64,000 bases of DNA, taken from Melastoma dodecandrum (lineage: Eukaryota; Streptophyta; Magnoliopsida; Myrtales; Melastomataceae). The position numbers and the translations under genes were made by a program. The notes below the pieces were generated by a model that had not been told where the DNA came from, did no database searches, and saw nothing but the letters and a program-made list of their open reading frames with translations. Positions 60,241 through 64,000 of the stretch are shown here, piece after piece. The DNA lies in assembly GCA_029817715.1 (NCBI GenBank), contig JARUPY010000607.1:620001-684000 (forward strand). The letters are read 5' to 3'. Positions within the stretch are counted from its first letter, which is position 1, and each line of letters begins with the position of its first letter.

Positions 60241-60851
60241 GCAGCAAGGAACAGCGACCAGAAACAAACGACAGCCGGACAGCACTGTGAAACCGTCTGC
60301 CAACTACCTGGGGAGGGAGTCAAAGCATCAATCCCGATGGCAACTCTTTACACGGCATGACAAATCAAAAGGGGGGTCATACAAGCAAAATGCTCGCCAT
60401 TCGAATACGAAACACTTACCTCCATTACAGAGCGGTTATTACTTCTTCGTCTTTAGGCTTTTTTTACAAGGCCATAAGTAAGATTTTGGCTTATAAAGAT
60501 TTTAATAAAATAAGTCAAAATTAATATTAATATTAGGTCTTAAATGTTATTGAAATCTTTATTAATTAAAAAATTTATTCTATTTGTAGCTGCATGTTTT
60601 GCCGCTATTCGAAAAAAGATGCACTAAAAAAATGTCAGGTTATAGATTTAGTCAAAAGAGGAAGAAACTCATAATATAGTAGCCTCATGGTTATTTTGGC
60701 CGACCCCAATTGTAAAAAGGTACAATCTTTTCTTAAAAATGCCGACTACTCGGTACCCAAAATTTTCGGAATCGTCCTCTGCGTGCTAGGCGCTCTCGAG
60801 CAACGTTAAGACCAGCCGAAGGTAGCGTAACTGCACCTCGGAGCACAGGCT
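60241..60851. other. Spacer and TTM 3' flank
   Basis: AT-rich stretch (60480-60720) between F-box pseudogene B and the 3' end of the TTM gene. No gene is recognised. Confidence 0.5.
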
Positions 60852-63800
60852 TTAGTAGCTTCGTGATGAGAACCCCTTGAACAAGTAGATCCCCAAGCCC
60901 CCAAGAGCCACTGCACAGAACAGTGGGACTTTCAAGTGTCCCGTGTCAGAAGTGGACCTCCTGTTGTCTCGAGGACGGCAAGATCCTCCAACGTCTCCCA
61001 TACTACCCCGGACAAGACTACCGAGGCTGTCAAGCTGGTGCATGACTTGTCGTTGGCCTCGCACTATGGCAGATATCTGATCCAATGTTCGTTGAAAGGA
61101 AGTGTCAGATTGCCAAAAACGAAGTGTAATAAACTCATGGGCTCGTATCTTACCTCTTCCATCATCGGGGACTCTTTGATGAGCTGAGATAAGGATGCAG
61201 AACTGGGCATCGCATGCCCGTTCATGAAGCCGTTTCTTATGCCATGCATTAATTGTCCCTCAGAAGCGTCGGCATGAAGACCTATGGTCTGCTGGCTAGA
61301 CGAGTGTTTCTTCACTGTTAACAGGCTGTTCAGTTCCTCGATACGAGACGTGAACTCATCCATTCTGTCGGACAGAGAAGAAATCTGCTCCGAAAGTTGG
61401 GCAACAGCAGCCTAACAAGATGAAATGCAACCTAAAGTCAGTGAAAATCAAGCTTTCCAAGATTAGAGATTGTGACATCACCTGGTTTTCAAGCATCATT
61501 CTAGAGTCCGATGTTCGGTCGCAGTAAAATGAATTGCCAACAGCAAAGCCAGCAAGCTTCGACAAGCTCTTGTCTCTCCGAGATGAATACGAATGCGACA
61601 AACCATGGCTGAAAACATAATGGTGAAGTCAACAAGTTTTCCACCATACTGGACTTGAATGCCAGGCACCATAAACTCCCAAAAGAATTATTATCCATTC
61701 ATACACAAAGATTATCCTAACTAGAGAATTCCCATGGAATATGCTCTCAAAATCAAAATAATTCATTGAAGAACGGCAGAAATGAATATAAATCTAAATG
61801 ATCCATGGTTGATATAGGAAGAGTAATCTATTTGGGATTGAAAAGCAAAGCCCACCAAAATGCTAGTCAGTAAGAAATTCCCAGAATCACAGAACAGGTA
61901 CTACCAATTAACTAAGCAACTCAGATGAATCCAACAAAACTCATAGCTGGAGAAGAGAAAATCTTGATTATTTATAAGAGCGTGGCTAAATAGTCTAACT
62001 GAATAAAAACAAGAAAAAAAAAATAAAAGGTAAGAAAAGGAGGATATGACTACTGCACCTCTTGTTATGCTTACTTCTCATTGCTACCCTGTCAGCAGAT
62101 ACTCTAGAAAGGATATCCCGAGGACTCACACTGACATCTTCATCGAGGCTCAGTTTTGTCTTCAAATCCTCAGGCAATGCCTGCAAAGAGTGCTATCAGA
62201 AAGTGCCCTTGAAACAGTTAATGATTGGCTTGGAAGCTTTCGTACCATTACTTCATTCACGAGCTTTTCCAACTGTATCTGTTCGATGTACGTCCGGGGA
62301 GTGTAAGAGCCTTCCAGTCCAAGAAGATCAGCAACACTTTTCACGATAACACGATCTTTCCCTTGCACCTTTCATTGAAACATGCAACTTTATTATCTAA
62401 TACACGAAATCATCAAACAACTCCCGCGTAATTCACACGTGAAGTCCAGTTTAATCTTAAGGTCATTACAATGAAGTAAGACCTTGGAGCACCAACCTGA
62501 ATATATTGCCTATTCAGCTGTTCCAGCCAATCAACTTTTATGCACACCCTGTCGTCACATAAGATGTGGCTTCGCCTTTTCAGGATGGCTGCTATGGTGT
62601 ACCCCAAAGCCATCAATCCACCAAGGAGGCGCACGCTCACTTCAAAAGTTATTCTCGGTGATATCACAAATGGATTGTCCGTCACCCATTCCTAAAAGGA
62701 AAGGTACTACTTTAACATGATAGGTTCCATGTTGTGACATCATCACCAGGTGGAAGATATTTCTGTTTCTTCCTTTAGGTCAAATGAATGTTTTTCCGAA
62801 GTAAACCCCCCAAAACTAGAGCAAGAACGTTTCTTCAATAAAGTTAAATCCCTCAAGAAAAATGTGGAAAAAGAATAATCAGCACTGACCTCAAACATTA
62901 GACTATATTTCCCCTCTTTATTTCGCATTCTGAGATATGACTGGCAAGATTCTGGATCTTCACCAGGTGGTAACAGGTAGATATCATAGATTTCCTCCAG
63001 AGACTCCTTTTGAGCTCCAGAAAGTGCAGACTTAATATGATCAGCGGCCACATTCCTAGACGACTACAGCAAAATGGAGCACTTGAAATAAAAGAATAAG
63101 AAAGTTGGAATGGGAAAAGGAGGAAATTGATGAGGACACAAACCTTTAAGATATATGTAGGATTCTGGAATCCAGTGAACGGATTGAACTTATTGATGAT
63201 TTTTATGTGAGCTGTTTGAAGGTCAGGCTCAATAAAAGCTTTGTACATTGGATATACCTGTTATAGACAGAACCGACTGCCTACTAAAGATTGATTGGTT
63301 AAATACGCAAGTAGACCTAAATCAAGAAGGCATAAACAAACCGTTTCTGATATCTGTTGGATTATCTCTTCTGGTTCTTGTCCAGCTCGCTGGATATCCC
63401 TCAAAACGCGCTTCACAAGGTCAAAATGTACACCACCGGTGACAGATATCCGAAGGTCAAGCAAAGACCTCAATTTCTCGCTTAGCGCATAAATGCCCTC
63501 AATAATAACGATTCGAGAACTCGGAACTTCGAGAGTCCTGGAAATTTTTCAGATAAAATTAGAAATTAGAGTGGCTTCAAGGGAAGTTCGAAGCAAAACA
63601 GTTTTCTGTTGTCAAGGATGAGGCAATAGCCTTTCCTTTCACTAAGCATGTAATTGCAATGGTTGGAGACCAAAGAAGTGCTATAAATTGATATGCGGCT
63701 TTATTTTGCAAAGAGAAAAAGGATTACAGAACAAAAAGAGCATGTCATCCTTTCATTCGATATCATCACAAAGAATTCATAAGATAATGCCAAGTTATGC

Positions 63801-64000
63801 AATCAAACAAAGAAGTAGAAATGACACCTGTATCCCATGCGAGAGCTCGTTTTGAAGTCGTAGATAGGTACTTGAACTGTCTTCCCATCCCGTAAGTCCT
63901 CAACGTTCTTCAGCAGAGTCTCATAGTCTGTCAATCGAGGATCTGCATAAAAGGTAACCTCCTAACTTAATCAAAGGGCTGGCTAATCAGTAGCTAGCCA
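60852..64000 (-). CDS. TTM1/TTM2-like CYTH-domain protein, 5' part missing
   Basis: Ten 3' exons are visible: 63942-63828, 63537-63342, 63257-63144, 63063-62890, 62691-62497, 62368-62246, 62180-62059, 61608-61482, 61411-61154, 61076-60852, giving the last 549 residues. Upstream exons, with the P-loop of the uridine-kinase-like domain, lie beyond the right edge. Visible: the end of the kinase-like domain ([13 protein letters not shown]), the CYTH domain (about 63257-62246, with [17 protein letters not shown] and [19 protein letters not shown]), the family linker MRSKHNKS, a coiled coil ([20 protein letters not shown]) and a C-terminal anchor ([17 protein letters not shown]). Arabidopsis TTM1 and TTM2 are pyrophosphatases in senescence and immunity, anchored by this tail in the mitochondrial outer membrane. 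I cannot decide between the two paralogues. Confidence 0.92.

Noticed and set aside
1..64000. CRISPR arrays, bacterial operons, phage or prophage genes
   Set aside because: None seen; the window is eukaryotic with spliced genes throughout.

Overview
This window is nuclear DNA from a flowering plant, most likely a eudicot; I cannot name the species. The evidence is families found only or mainly in plants (a CHX exchanger, an SPX-EXS phosphate exporter, a PERK receptor kinase, a zinc-knuckle one-repeat MYB, an F-box/FBD group, a TTM1/2-type CYTH protein). Plant Ty1/copia debris and intron-rich genes with short AT-rich introns agree with this. I built gene models by joining open frames at splice sites that keep the family alignment in frame; every joint was checked by codon arithmetic but not with transcripts.

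Left third (1-13150): a decayed SIRE-like copia element on the minus strand enters from the left edge (gag-protease to about 2093, tRNA-Met primer site, long LTR from 2096). After about 3 kb of AT-rich DNA without recognisable genes comes a three-exon CHX cation/H+ exchanger (+, 7126-9607). A second, unrelated copia relic follows (-, about 10390-13150).

Middle (14630-45782): a 13-exon PHO1-type phosphate exporter (+), an 11-exon P4-ATPase flippase of the ALA8-12 type (+), a small plant protein of unknown function (-), an 8-exon PERK kinase (-), and a 33-exon importin-9-like karyopherin (-) spread over 13 kb. The importin gene has an AT-AC U12-type intron and a Mutator-like MITE in another intron.

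Right third (46831-64000): a GDSL lipase/esterase (+), a possible small secreted peptide (-), an intronless GPR107/CAND-like seven-membrane-span protein (-), a complete 9-exon N-terminal asparagine amidohydrolase gene (NTAN1, -), a damaged tRNA-His copy beside a piece of plastid trnV, a MYB transcription factor (-), two F-box/FBD pseudogenes (-), and the 3' part of a TTM1/2-like gene (-) cut by the right edge.

The genes do not form a pathway; this is ordinary gene-dense plant chromosome. The most interesting details are the U12 AT-AC intron, a GC-AG intron in PHO1, two related MITEs with 9-10 bp target duplications, the NTAN1 upstream ORF that overlaps the start codon, the tRNA-His/plastid trnV composite, and an exact 62-bp duplication inside an F-box motif. 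I found no convincing undescribed system.
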